From assembly GCA_017455585.1 (NCBI GenBank), contig JAFSZU010000012.1, positions 1 through 40,883 of the forward strand: DNA of 40,883 nucleotides, written 5' to 3'. Numbering within the stretch: position 1 is the stretch's first letter; each line of letters opens with the position of its first letter. The notes under the pieces were generated by a model. That model was not told the DNA's origin. It saw nothing but the letters and a program-made list of their open reading frames with translations, and searched no databases. Below are positions 16,242 to 22,957 of the stretch, piece by piece. Both the position numbers and the translations under genes were made by a program. Source of the DNA: Bacteroidaceae bacterium (GTDB lineage: Bacteria; Bacteroidota; Bacteroidia; Bacteroidales; Bacteroidaceae).

Positions 16242-16322
16242 GCGCCTGTGGTGGAATGGTAGACACGCCAGACTTAGGATCTGGTGCCGCGAGGCGTGAA
16301 AGTTCGAGTCTTTTCAGGCGTA
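16242..16322 (+). tRNA. tRNA-Leu (anticodon TAG)
   Basis: Cloverleaf: acceptor GCGCCTG pairs with CAGGCGT (one G-T pair), anticodon stem CCAGA/TCTGG with loop CTTAGGA, a long variable arm typical of class II tRNA (GCCGCGAGGC), and T loop TTCGAGT. The 3' CCA is not encoded. It reads CUN leucine codons, mainly CUA. Confidence 0.95.
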
Positions 16323-16359
16323 CCGTCCATCGAAGACCAAAGAGACAAAAAGAATAGTC

Positions 16360-16433
16360 GTCGGCATAGCTCAGCTGGTTAGAGTATCACCTTGACATGG
16401 TGGGGGTCCTTGGTTCGAGTCCAAGTGTCGACA
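16360..16433 (+). tRNA. tRNA-Val (anticodon GAC)
   Basis: Acceptor GTCGGCA pairs with TGTCGAC, anticodon stem TCACC/GGTGG with loop TTGACAT, T stem CTTGG/CCAAG with loop TTCGAGT. CCA is not encoded. It lies 37 bases after tRNA-Leu and is probably co-transcribed with it. Confidence 0.95.
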
Positions 16434-16437
16434 CAAA

Positions 16438-16475
16438 AAGAAATCTAAACTGCCACGTGGCAGTTTAGATTTCTT
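16438..16475. terminator. 38-base perfect palindrome, bidirectional terminator candidate
   Basis: Every base from 16438 to 16475 pairs with its mirror; the centre is CCACGTGG. It is flanked by A-run on the left and CGTTTT on the right, so it could end the tRNA transcript on + and the GH3 transcript on - (GH3 stop at 16496). The centre shares CCACGTGG with parS-like sequences, but the flanks do not fit. Confidence 0.7.
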
Positions 16476-16495
16476 CGTTTTACACAGAGATACCG

Positions 16496-19132
16496 CTACT
16501 CCAGTGTCACCTCAAGGCGTTTCAGATCCTCGGGACGCGAACTGGTGCCATAGAGCAGCTCGTAGCGTCCGGCATGGGTGTGGACAGTATTTGTCTGCGG
16601 GTCAAAGAGTTCGAAGGTCTTGGCAGTGAGCGGGATCTGGACACTGGCAGTCTGTCCGGCCTTCACAGCCACGCGCTGGAAGGCACGCAGCGATTTCAGC
16701 GGACCCTCTGCATCGGTCAGGTCGCGGACATAGAGCTGCACAACCTCCGTGCCGTCGCGCTTGCCCGTGTTGGTTACAGGCACCGTCAGCGTGCCCTTTA
16801 AACTTTCAACTTTAAATTTTAAACTTTCAACTTGTGCCTCGCCTACGGCGAAGGTGGTGTAGCTGAGGCCGTAGCCGAAGGCAAAGAGCGGGTCGGAGAA
16901 GTAGCGATAGGTACGCCCCTTCATGGAATAATCCTCATAGTCGGGCAGTTGCTCGGTGTTGCGATAGAAGGTCACAGGCAGTTTGCCGCTGGGATTGACC
17001 TGTCCGAAGAGCACATCGGCCACTGCCGTGCCGCCTTCCTGTCCGGCATACCACGCCTGGACGATGGCATCGCACGTCGCCGTCTCAGGTGTCAGCGCGA
17101 TGGCAGAGCCCGAGCAGTTGACGAAGATGACGGTCTTGCCGGCGGCTTTCAGTGCCTTCAGGAAGTCACGCTGCACACGCGGCAGCTCGATGCTCGTGCG
17201 GTCGCCACCCTTGAAGCCTTCGATGCTCACAGGCATCTCCTCGCCTTCGAGAGCGGGCGAGATGCCTCCCACGAAGATGACTTTCTGGATGCCTTTGAGC
17301 TGGGCAATGAGTGCATCGTAGTCGATGAGCTGCTCCTGCGCCACGTCAATCTTCATGTTGGCACCCCATGTCTTGACAAACTCGTAGCGTATCTCGATGT
17401 CGTAGCTCTTGCCGGCTTCTGTCTGGAGGGACGTGCGGGTGGGGGTGGTGCGCCAGGAATGCACGCGCTGCTTGCGCTCGCCATTGACATAGACCTCATA
17501 GTGTCCGCAGCCCTCCACGTTGATGACATATTCGCCACCCGTCTTCGGGGTGAAGGTGGTCTCGTACTTGGCCGAGAAATCCTCGATGGCCACGCCGGGC
17601 GCAAAGTTGTGCATACCCGCTGTGGTCACGGCCACGGGTATGGTATATTGCTGTGTGGTCACGGCCGGACCTTCCATCTTGGTGTTGTTCCAGAAGGTGC
17701 CGCGCAGTCCCTTCTTGCCTCCAGAAGCGCACTCCGTGGCCAGTCGGCTGTCCATCACCAATGTGTTGGTCAGGTCGCAACCCGGGAAATACACTAATTT
17801 ACCATTTGACCATTTACCATTTACCATTTTATCTCTTTTCACCTTCAACTTCCCACAGATGCCGTCGAGGATGGTCACGGTGTGGTTGGGCGTGCCGTTG
17901 TAGTTGCCCCACATCATGGGGGCATTGTCGGCGTTGGGGCCGATGACGGCGATGCGCTCCTTGCCGGCTTTCAGCGGCAGCACATCACCTTTGTTCTGCA
18001 GCAGCACAATCGTCTGGCGCGCCATATCAAGTGCCTTCTGGGCACTCTCCTTGGTGGACATGGCGGAATAGGGAATCTTGGACCACTCCACGAGCGACGG
18101 GTCATCCATCTCTCCCAGGTCAAAGCGACCCTCCAAGAGGCGCACCACATGCTTATCAACTTCTTTCTCAGTGATGAAGCCGCGGTGAACGGCCTCGGGA
18201 ATGGAGCGGTAGGGGTAGTCAAAGCCACACTCCACATCGGTGCCAGCCAGGACGGCCTTGGCAGAAGCGTGTGTGGAATCGGACGAACTCTTGTGCGAGG
18301 TGTAGAAGTCGCTGACGGCACCGCAGTCGCTGACTACCAAGTACTTGAATCCCCACTCGTCGCGCAGGATTTGCTGGAGCAGACGCGCGTTGCCGCAGCA
18401 CGGCTCATCGTCCAAGCGCTGATAGGCACACATCACCTCGCGCACCTTGGCATCCTCCACCAGCGTCTTGAACGCGGGCAGATAGGTTTCCCACATATCG
18501 CGCACGCTCACATCCGTCAGGTTGGCCGTGTGGCGCGTGTATTCCGGGCCGCTGTGCACGGCATAGTGCTTGGCGCAGGCCCATAGTTTGCGGTACTTCG
18601 CGTCCTCGGGGCCTTGCAGACCGCGCACCACCTGCGTGCCCATCACGCTGGTCAGGTAGGGGTCTTCGCCGTAGGTCTCCTGTCCGCGTCCCCACCGAGG
18701 GTCACGGAAGATATTGACGTTGGGTGTCCACACGCTCAGTCTGTGTAACTTCTCGTCCTCGCCGCCGTCCTCGTGCATACGCTTGTTGTACTGCGCACGG
18801 AACTCGGTGCTGGCCACGTCGAACACCTTATATAAAAGGTCGGGGTTGAAGGAGGCGGCCATGGCCACGGGTTCGGGAAATACGGTCACGTTGCCCATAT
18901 TGGCAGCACCGTGCAGGGCCTCGCTCCACCAGAAGAACTTCTTGATGCCGAGGCGAGGGATGGCCGGGCTCTCGTCGAGCATCAACTGCGCCTTCTCTTC
19001 CAGAGTCAGGCGGCCACAAAGGTCTTTGGCGCGCTCCTTGGCACTCAACGCCGGGTTCTGATACGGTAATTGCTGTGCGCTCATGCACAAGCTGATGGCC
19101 ACTGCCATCGCCGAAAAAAGGATTCTCTTCAT
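16496..19132 (-). CDS. Glycoside hydrolase family 3 with PA14 insert
   Basis: 878 residues from the ATG at 19132, which gives a signal peptide (MKRILFSAMAVAISLCMSA); seven extra upstream codons were rejected. Retaining exo-glycosidase acting in periplasm or outside. The GH3 N-terminal barrel has RDPRWGRGQETYGEDP (143-158), KHYAVHSG (188-195) and YLVVSDCGAVSD with nucleophile Asp269. The second domain is split by a PA14-like insert (about residues 475-590, with GGEYVINVEGCGHYEVYVNG), and a fibronectin III-like end follows. SDC in place of SDW and the PA14 insert resemble Prevotella xylan-type beta-xylosidases, but beta-glucosidase is possible. No polysaccharide-utilisation susC/susD pair is near. 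Two 7-base tracts are translated in frame at about residues 434-446 and 766-777. Confidence 0.9.
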   Translation of the reverse strand: MKRILFSAMAVAISLCMSAQQLPYQNPALSAKERAKDLCGRLTLEEKAQLMLDESPAIPRLGIKKFFWWSEALHGAANMGNVTVFPEPVAMAASFNPDLLYKVFDVASTEFRAQYNKRMHEDGGEDEKLHRLSVWTPNVNIFRDPRWGRGQETYGEDPYLTSVMGTQVVRGLQGPEDAKYRKLWACAKHYAVHSGPEYTRHTANLTDVSVRDMWETYLPAFKTLVEDAKVREVMCAYQRLDDEPCCGNARLLQQILRDEWGFKYLVVSDCGAVSDFYTSHKSSSDSTHASAKAVLAGTDVECGFDYPYRSIPEAVHRGFITEKEVDKHVVRLLEGRFDLGEMDDPSLVEWSKIPYSAMSTKESAQKALDMARQTIVLLQNKGDVLPLKAGKERIAVIGPNADNAPMMWGNYNGTPNHTVTILDGICGKLKVKRDKMVNGKWSNGKLVYFPGCDLTNTLVMDSRLATECASGGKKGLRGTFWNNTKMEGPAVTTQQYTIPVAVTTAGMHNFAPGVAIEDFSAKYETTFTPKTGGEYVINVEGCGHYEVYVNGERKQRVHSWRTTPTRTSLQTEAGKSYDIEIRYEFVKTWGANMKIDVAQEQLIDYDALIAQLKGIQKVIFVGGISPALEGEEMPVSIEGFKGGDRTSIELPRVQRDFLKALKAAGKTVIFVNCSGSAIALTPETATCDAIVQAWYAGQEGGTAVADVLFGQVNPSGKLPVTFYRNTEQLPDYEDYSMKGRTYRYFSDPLFAFGYGLSYTTFAVGEAQVESLKFKVESLKGTLTVPVTNTGKRDGTEVVQLYVRDLTDAEGPLKSLRAFQRVAVKAGQTASVQIPLTAKTFELFDPQTNTVHTHAGRYELLYGTSSRPEDLKRLEVTLE
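16801..16835 (-). repeat. 7-base tandem tract inside the GH3 gene (C-terminal)
   Basis: Units AACTTTC, AACTTTA, AATTTTA, AACTTTC, AACTTGT in register. On the coding strand they give a peptide with period seven (VESLKFKVESLK) in a linker before the fibronectin-like domain. Confidence 0.8.
17794..17830 (-). repeat. 7-base tandem tract inside the GH3 gene (middle)
   Basis: Units of ACCATTT (17801, 17816, 17823) with one 8-base unit GACCATTT at 17808, keeping the gene in frame. The translation is MVNGKWSNGKL, at the junction before the PA14 insert. Confidence 0.75.
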
Positions 19133-19178
19133 ACGTAATAAGTAGGTGTTCACAATAAGTTACTCATGTCTTTTTTTC

Positions 19179-19409
19179 ACCACAGATTACACAGATTACG
19201 CGGATTCTATTCTGCATGCTGCCATCAGTTTTTATTTATCATTTCACAGATTTCAGAGCGAAACGCACCGCATGTTTCGAGTAACACGAGAGTTGGAAAA
19301 CACTCAGCACCTGCGTAAAGTACTGCACAGGAATCTGTGAAATGAGAATAAGAATTGCACAGATAAGCAGCTCGGTGGAATCTGTTTAATCTGTGCAATC
19401 TGTGGTTTA
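19179..19409. repeat. Nested inverted repeats upstream of the GH3 gene
   Basis: Outer arms 19179-19206 and 19378-19409 are imperfect complements built from a 9-base unit (ACCACAGATT, ACACAGATT, then CGCGGATT). Inner arms 19240-19252 and 19331-19344 share ATTTCACAGATT and its complement. The 75-base centre has no gene. This fills most of the 308-base gap 19133-19440 between asnA and GH3; no promoter box was recognised there. Confidence 0.7.
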
Positions 19410-19440
19410 TATTAAAAAGTTCGTTCTGAGATAAGTCATG

Positions 19441-20478
19441 TTATATCAGCGGTATGCCGGCCTGACGGCACTCGGCACGCATCTCTTCGGGCCAGATGCT
19501 GGACTGTGTCTCGCCAATGTGCGCTTTGTGCAGCAGCACCATGCACAGACGGCTCTGTCCCAGACCGCCGCCGATGCTCAGCGGTAACTCACCATGCAAC
19601 AGGCGCTGGTGGAAGTAGAGGCTGCGGCGCTCCTCCTTGCCCTGCAAGGCCAGCTGGCGTTCCAGCGCTTCCTTATCGACACGGATGCCCATGGAAGACA
19701 GCTCGATAGATCGGTTCAGCAGCGGATACCAGACCAGCAGGTCACCGTTGAGGCCGCAGAACCCATCCTCGTTCGGCGTGGACCAGTCATCGTAGTCCGG
19801 TGCTCGCAGGTCATGCTCCTTGCCGTCGCCCAACTTGCCGCCGATGCCGATGATGAACACGGCACCGTAGGCCTTGCAGATAGCGTCCTCACGCTGCTTG
19901 GGCGTCAGGTCCGGATATTGGCGGCGCAACTCCTCGCTGTGGATGAAGTGCACCTCCTCGGGCAGGAAAGGTGTGAGTTGCGGGTACATCTCACTGAGGT
20001 AGTATTCGGTACGGAGGATGCAGCCATAGATGCGGTTGACGGTGCGGCGCAGGTACTTGAGCGTGCGGTCTTCGCGGGTCATGGTGCGCTCCCAGTCCCA
20101 CTGATCGACATAGATGCTGTGAATATTGTCCAGTTCCTCGTCGGCACGCACGGCATTCATGTCCGTGATGACGCCGAAACCAGGTTGCACATGATATTCT
20201 GCCAGCGTGTTGCGCTTCCACTTGGCCAGTGAGTGAACGATTTCCGCGGGCGCGTCGCCCATATCCTTGATGGGGAACGTCACGGCACGCTCCACACCAT
20301 TGAGGTCATCGTTCAAACCGAGTCCTTTCAACACAAAGAGGGGAGCCGTGACACGACGCAACCTCAGCTCACTACTCAGTGAGCTGAGAAAGAAGTCTTT
20401 GATTTTCTTGATGGCCAGCTCAGTCTGCTGCAAATCCAGTGCTGCCCGATAACCTTCTGGTTTGATGAGTTTGCTCAT
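19441..20478 (-). CDS. asnA: Aspartate-ammonia ligase (asparagine synthetase A)
   Basis: 345 residues from the ATG at 20478 (MSKLIKPEGYRAALDLQQTE); the longer frame begins inside the promoter and was rejected. AsnA makes asparagine from aspartate, ammonia and ATP in the cytoplasm and is built on a class II aminoacyl-tRNA-synthetase core. Family phrases: RVTAPLFVLKGLGLNDDLNG, VSFPIKD-like TFPIKDMGDAPAEIVHSLAKWKR, HSIYVDQWDWE, and near the end SIGGGLGQSRLCMVLL, the motif 3 arginine region. Length is normal. A strong promoter (20509-20539) precedes it, so it is expressed separately from pyrH, whose stop lies 90 bases upstream. Confidence 0.95.
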   Translation of the reverse strand: MSKLIKPEGYRAALDLQQTELAIKKIKDFFLSSLSSELRLRRVTAPLFVLKGLGLNDDLNGVERAVTFPIKDMGDAPAEIVHSLAKWKRNTLAEYHVQPGFGVITDMNAVRADEELDNIHSIYVDQWDWERTMTREDRTLKYLRRTVNRIYGCILRTEYYLSEMYPQLTPFLPEEVHFIHSEELRRQYPDLTPKQREDAICKAYGAVFIIGIGGKLGDGKEHDLRAPDYDDWSTPNEDGFCGLNGDLLVWYPLLNRSIELSSMGIRVDKEALERQLALQGKEERRSLYFHQRLLHGELPLSIGGGLGQSRLCMVLLHKAHIGETQSSIWPEEMRAECRQAGIPLI

Positions 20479-20508
20479 ATTTGTACTTTTCTTTGTCTTT
20501 TTGCGCCG

Positions 20509-20539
20509 CAAAGGTACGGCTTTTCTTTCACGCTGACAA
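20509..20539 (-). promoter_or_regulatory. asnA promoter
   Basis: On the minus strand: TTG at 20539-20537, 20-base gap, TACCTTTG at 20516-20509, followed by CGGCG. A textbook Bacteroidota promoter 30 bases before the ATG. Confidence 0.8.
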
Positions 20540-20568
20540 GGAAAACCCAAAATTATTTAGCAAAATGC

Positions 20569-21279
20569 TCACCGATGAACAAGGGTTCCTATTTCTTCGC
20601 CCGCCATCACGCGGGCAAGGTTACCATAGATATCCATGTTGAAGACATAGATGGGCAGGTTGTTCTCCTTGCACATCGTGGTGGCAGTGAGGTCCATTAC
20701 CTTCAAACCACGATTGTAGATTTCATCGAAAGTGATGTCGGTGAACTTGGTGGCAGAGGGATCTTTTTCGGGGTCGGCGGTATAGACTCCATCCACGCGC
20801 GTACCTTTTAACATCACGTCGGCCTCTATCTCGATGCCGCGCAGCGAGGAACCCGTGTCGGTGGTGAAGTAGGGATTGCCAGTGCCCGCACTGAAGATGG
20901 CTACTTCGCCCTGTTCCATTGCCTCGATGGCGCGCCATTTGGTGTAGAACTCGCCGATGGGTTCCATGCGGATAGCCGTGAGGACGCGGCTCTTGACGCC
21001 GATGGCACCGAGTGCCGAACTGAGAGCCAAGGAGTTAATGACGGTGGCGCACATGCCCATTTGGTCGCCCTTGACACGGTCAAAGCCCTTTCCGGCTCCC
21101 GTGAGGCCACGGAAGATATTGCCGCCGCCGATGACGATACCGATCTGCACGCCCATATCGTGGACGTCCTTGATTTGTTGTGCATACTCGGCCAGACGCT
21201 GTTCGTCGATACCATAACGTTGCGTGCCAATCAGGCTTTCGCCAGAGAGTTTGAGAAGAATGCGATGGAATTTTGCCAT
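20569..21279 (-). CDS. pyrH: UMP kinase PyrH
   Basis: 236 residues, typical length. It phosphorylates UMP to UDP, the committed step toward UTP and CTP, as a cytoplasmic hexamer of the amino-acid-kinase fold. Motifs: LLKLSGESLIG (residues 8-18), GIVIGGGNIFRG (about 48-59), DQMGMCATVINSLAL, AGTGNPYFTTDTGSSLRGIE and TRVDGVYTADPEKDPSA. The start MAKFHRILLKL is standard. It is upstream of asnA on the same strand; the 59-base gap to pssA is filled by a 9-base tandem array that must also contain its promoter or leader. Confidence 0.96.
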   Translation of the reverse strand: MAKFHRILLKLSGESLIGTQRYGIDEQRLAEYAQQIKDVHDMGVQIGIVIGGGNIFRGLTGAGKGFDRVKGDQMGMCATVINSLALSSALGAIGVKSRVLTAIRMEPIGEFYTKWRAIEAMEQGEVAIFSAGTGNPYFTTDTGSSLRGIEIEADVMLKGTRVDGVYTADPEKDPSATKFTDITFDEIYNRGLKVMDLTATTMCKENNLPIYVFNMDIYGNLARVMAGEEIGTLVHR

Positions 21280-21286
21280 AGTGTTT

Positions 21287-21340
21287 TATAGGTCTTATAA
21301 GTCTTATAGGTCCTATAGGTCTTATGAGTCATATAGGTTT
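21287..21340. repeat. Six-copy 9-base tandem array between pssA and pyrH
   Basis: Units TATAGGTCT, TATAAGTCT, TATAGGTCC, TATAGGTCT, TATGAGTCA, TATAGGTTT, in perfect 9-base register. It fills the whole gap upstream of the pyrH start and touches the pssA stop. Confidence 0.85.
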
Positions 21341-22037
21341 ATAATGAGAATTGCCAGCTGATGAGGGAGAGGGTGATATACCACAAGATGATGCAGGGGA
21401 TGGCCGTGAGACCCAGCGGAGAGAGGCAAAGACACCCGATGAGGAAGATGTATTTCACGCGGTTGTCCCGCCAGCTGAGATTCTTGAACTTCAATGCAAA
21501 GAGAGGCACTTCAGCGATGAGGAAGAAGCATGCCGCCAGCATAAAGAGGAGGAGGAACACAGCATTGAAGCGGGGTGAGCACAGGAATGACCGTTCTGCC
21601 ACGATGAGCGAGGCCCAGAACAGGGCGTTGGCCGGGGTAGGCAAACCGATGAAGCTGGTCAACTGCCGGTCGTCCAGGTTGAATTTGGCCAGTCGCAGAG
21701 CCGAGAAGGCGGCCAACAGGAAAGCTGTATAGGGCAGATAGCCCGACAGCGGTTGCAGCCAAGCGGGATACAGGACCATCCCGAACAGCTGGAAGAGCAT
21801 GGCCGAGGGAGCCACGCCGAAGGTGACAACATCGGCCAGCGAGTCCAGTTCCTTACCAATGGGGGAACTGATGTGCAAGGCACGTGCAGCCATCCCGTCG
21901 AAGAAGTCAAAGACGGCACCCGCCACAATCATCAACAAAGCCCACTCAAATCGGGCATGAAAAGCAGCGCCCGTGGCCATGCAACCGCAGATGAGGTTGC
22001 AACATGTCAGGGCGTTAGGGAAGTTCAGTAATTTCAC
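21339..22037 (-). CDS. pssA: CDP-diacylglycerol-serine O-phosphatidyltransferase
   Basis: Phosphatidylserine synthase, an inner-membrane enzyme that joins CDP-diacylglycerol and serine; the next enzyme, Psd, is encoded just upstream. The CDP-alcohol phosphatidyltransferase motif is present as DGMAARALHISSPIGKELDSLADVVTFG, that is D-G-x2-A-R-x8-G-x3-D-x3-D with the usual aspartates. Several membrane helices follow. I chose the GTG at 22037, giving MKLLNFPNALTCCNLICG, the normal beginning for this family (232 residues). The frame is open upstream to a TTG at 22085, which would add 16 residues (containing RIVKLSNRQIVK) encoded by an 8-base repeat; that start cannot be excluded. Confidence 0.88.
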   Translation of the reverse strand: MKLLNFPNALTCCNLICGCMATGAAFHARFEWALLMIVAGAVFDFFDGMAARALHISSPIGKELDSLADVVTFGVAPSAMLFQLFGMVLYPAWLQPLSGYLPYTAFLLAAFSALRLAKFNLDDRQLTSFIGLPTPANALFWASLIVAERSFLCSPRFNAVFLLLFMLAACFFLIAEVPLFALKFKNLSWRDNRVKYIFLIGCLCLSPLGLTAIPCIILWYITLSLISWQFSL

Positions 22038-22069
22038 GATTTGACGATTTGACAATTTGACAATTCGCA
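22038..22069. repeat. 8-base tandem tract at the pssA start
   Basis: Units GATTTGAC, GATTTGAC, AATTTGAC, AATTCGCA, immediately next to the proposed GTG start codon of pssA and filling the gap after psd. Confidence 0.75.
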
Positions 22070-22100
22070 GACACGCACTTGACAAGATAGCGATGCCTCC

Positions 22101-22805
22101 TCAATCCTCAAGTTTCAATTTAGCAATCACGGTCTCATTGCCTGTTGCGCGCTGTCCCACCTCCACAAAAACCTCTGTGCCAAGGGGTAGATAGACATCA
22201 ACGCGGGAGCCGAACTTGATGAATCCCAAGTGTTCATCAATGTAACATTCTTCACCCTCACTCTTATAGGTGACAACGCGCCGGGCCACAGCACCGGCAA
22301 TTTGTCTCACCAGCACGTCCGTACCCTCTGGCGTCTCTATCACAATCGTGGAACGCTCATTGTCCGTACTGGCTTTGGGCAGCCACGCGGCTTGGAAGCG
22401 GCCATTGTGATGACGCACCAGCTTGACCGTGCCGTCAACTGGCACCCAGTTGGCATGAACGTTGAAAAGGCTCATGAATATGCTGACCATCAGGCGACGG
22501 TCATGGAAATACTCGTTCTCATCCACTTCTTCCACCACTACCACTCGGCCGTCACAAGGTGCAATGACAATACCCTCTGTATCTTCTTGATACCGACGGA
22601 TTGGACAACGGAAGAAGTTCACGACAACCAAATAGACAATGGCCGACAGGATTACTGCAGCCCAGAACGGAAAACTGTCATAGCCAAAAGCATAGCCGAA
22701 GAGTAAGCATAAAACAACCAACGCCACGCACCCCCAAATCAAGGTGTGCGTTCCCTCGCTGTGCAGTCGGATATTCTTCTTTATTTTCTTAAGGCGTTTG
22801 ACCAT
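22101..22805 (-). CDS. psd: Phosphatidylserine decarboxylase
   Basis: 234 residues. It decarboxylates phosphatidylserine to phosphatidylethanolamine at the inner membrane, directly after the PssA step; the two genes are 63 bases apart. It is the short type related to archaetidylserine decarboxylase. The self-cleavage site is in [11 protein letters not shown], with Gly199-Ser200; the serine becomes the pyruvoyl cofactor. Two hydrophobic segments (about residues 20-65) anchor the N-terminus, and [12 protein letters not shown] is a conserved family stretch. The leader contains a small hairpin (ACCCAT 22822-22827 with ATGGGT 22832-22837) at the expected 5' end of the mRNA. Confidence 0.94.
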   Translation of the reverse strand: MVKRLKKIKKNIRLHSEGTHTLIWGCVALVVLCLLFGYAFGYDSFPFWAAVILSAIVYLVVVNFFRCPIRRYQEDTEGIVIAPCDGRVVVVEEVDENEYFHDRRLMVSIFMSLFNVHANWVPVDGTVKLVRHHNGRFQAAWLPKASTDNERSTIVIETPEGTDVLVRQIAGAVARRVVTYKSEGEECYIDEHLGFIKFGSRVDVYLPLGTEVFVEVGQRATGNETVIAKLKLED

Positions 22806-22846
22806 CTAAAGACGGAATAATACCCATAAAGATGGGTTTTACGTCA

Positions 22847-22876
22847 CAAAAGTAGTGTTTTTCCTAATAAGCGCAA
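22847..22876 (-). promoter_or_regulatory. psd promoter
   Basis: On the minus strand: TTG at 22876-22874, 19-base gap, TACTTTTG at 22854-22847. It diverges from the dnaE promoter with less than 20 bases between the two -33 elements. Confidence 0.75.
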
Positions 22877-22893
22877 AAAAAAACGAATCTTTT

Positions 22894-22924
22894 TTGCGTG
22901 TTCGGGGAAAGAATTGTACTTTTG
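22894..22924 (+). promoter_or_regulatory. dnaE promoter
   Basis: TTG at 22894-22896 within a T-run, 20-base gap, TACTTTTG at 22917-22924, 34 bases before the ATG. Confidence 0.8.
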
Positions 22925-22957
22925 ACCCCGTTTTCAGAAGTATATTCACTTTGCCCT

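Noticed and set aside
16452-16461. CCACGTGG centre of the palindrome as a parS site
   Set aside because: Only the central 8 bases fit; flanking bases differ from the consensus and the position fits a terminator between convergent genes.
16801-17830. GH3 gene as a frameshifted pseudogene because of its tandem tracts
   Set aside because: The frame is open from signal peptide to stop, catalytic motifs are intact, and the tracts keep phase.
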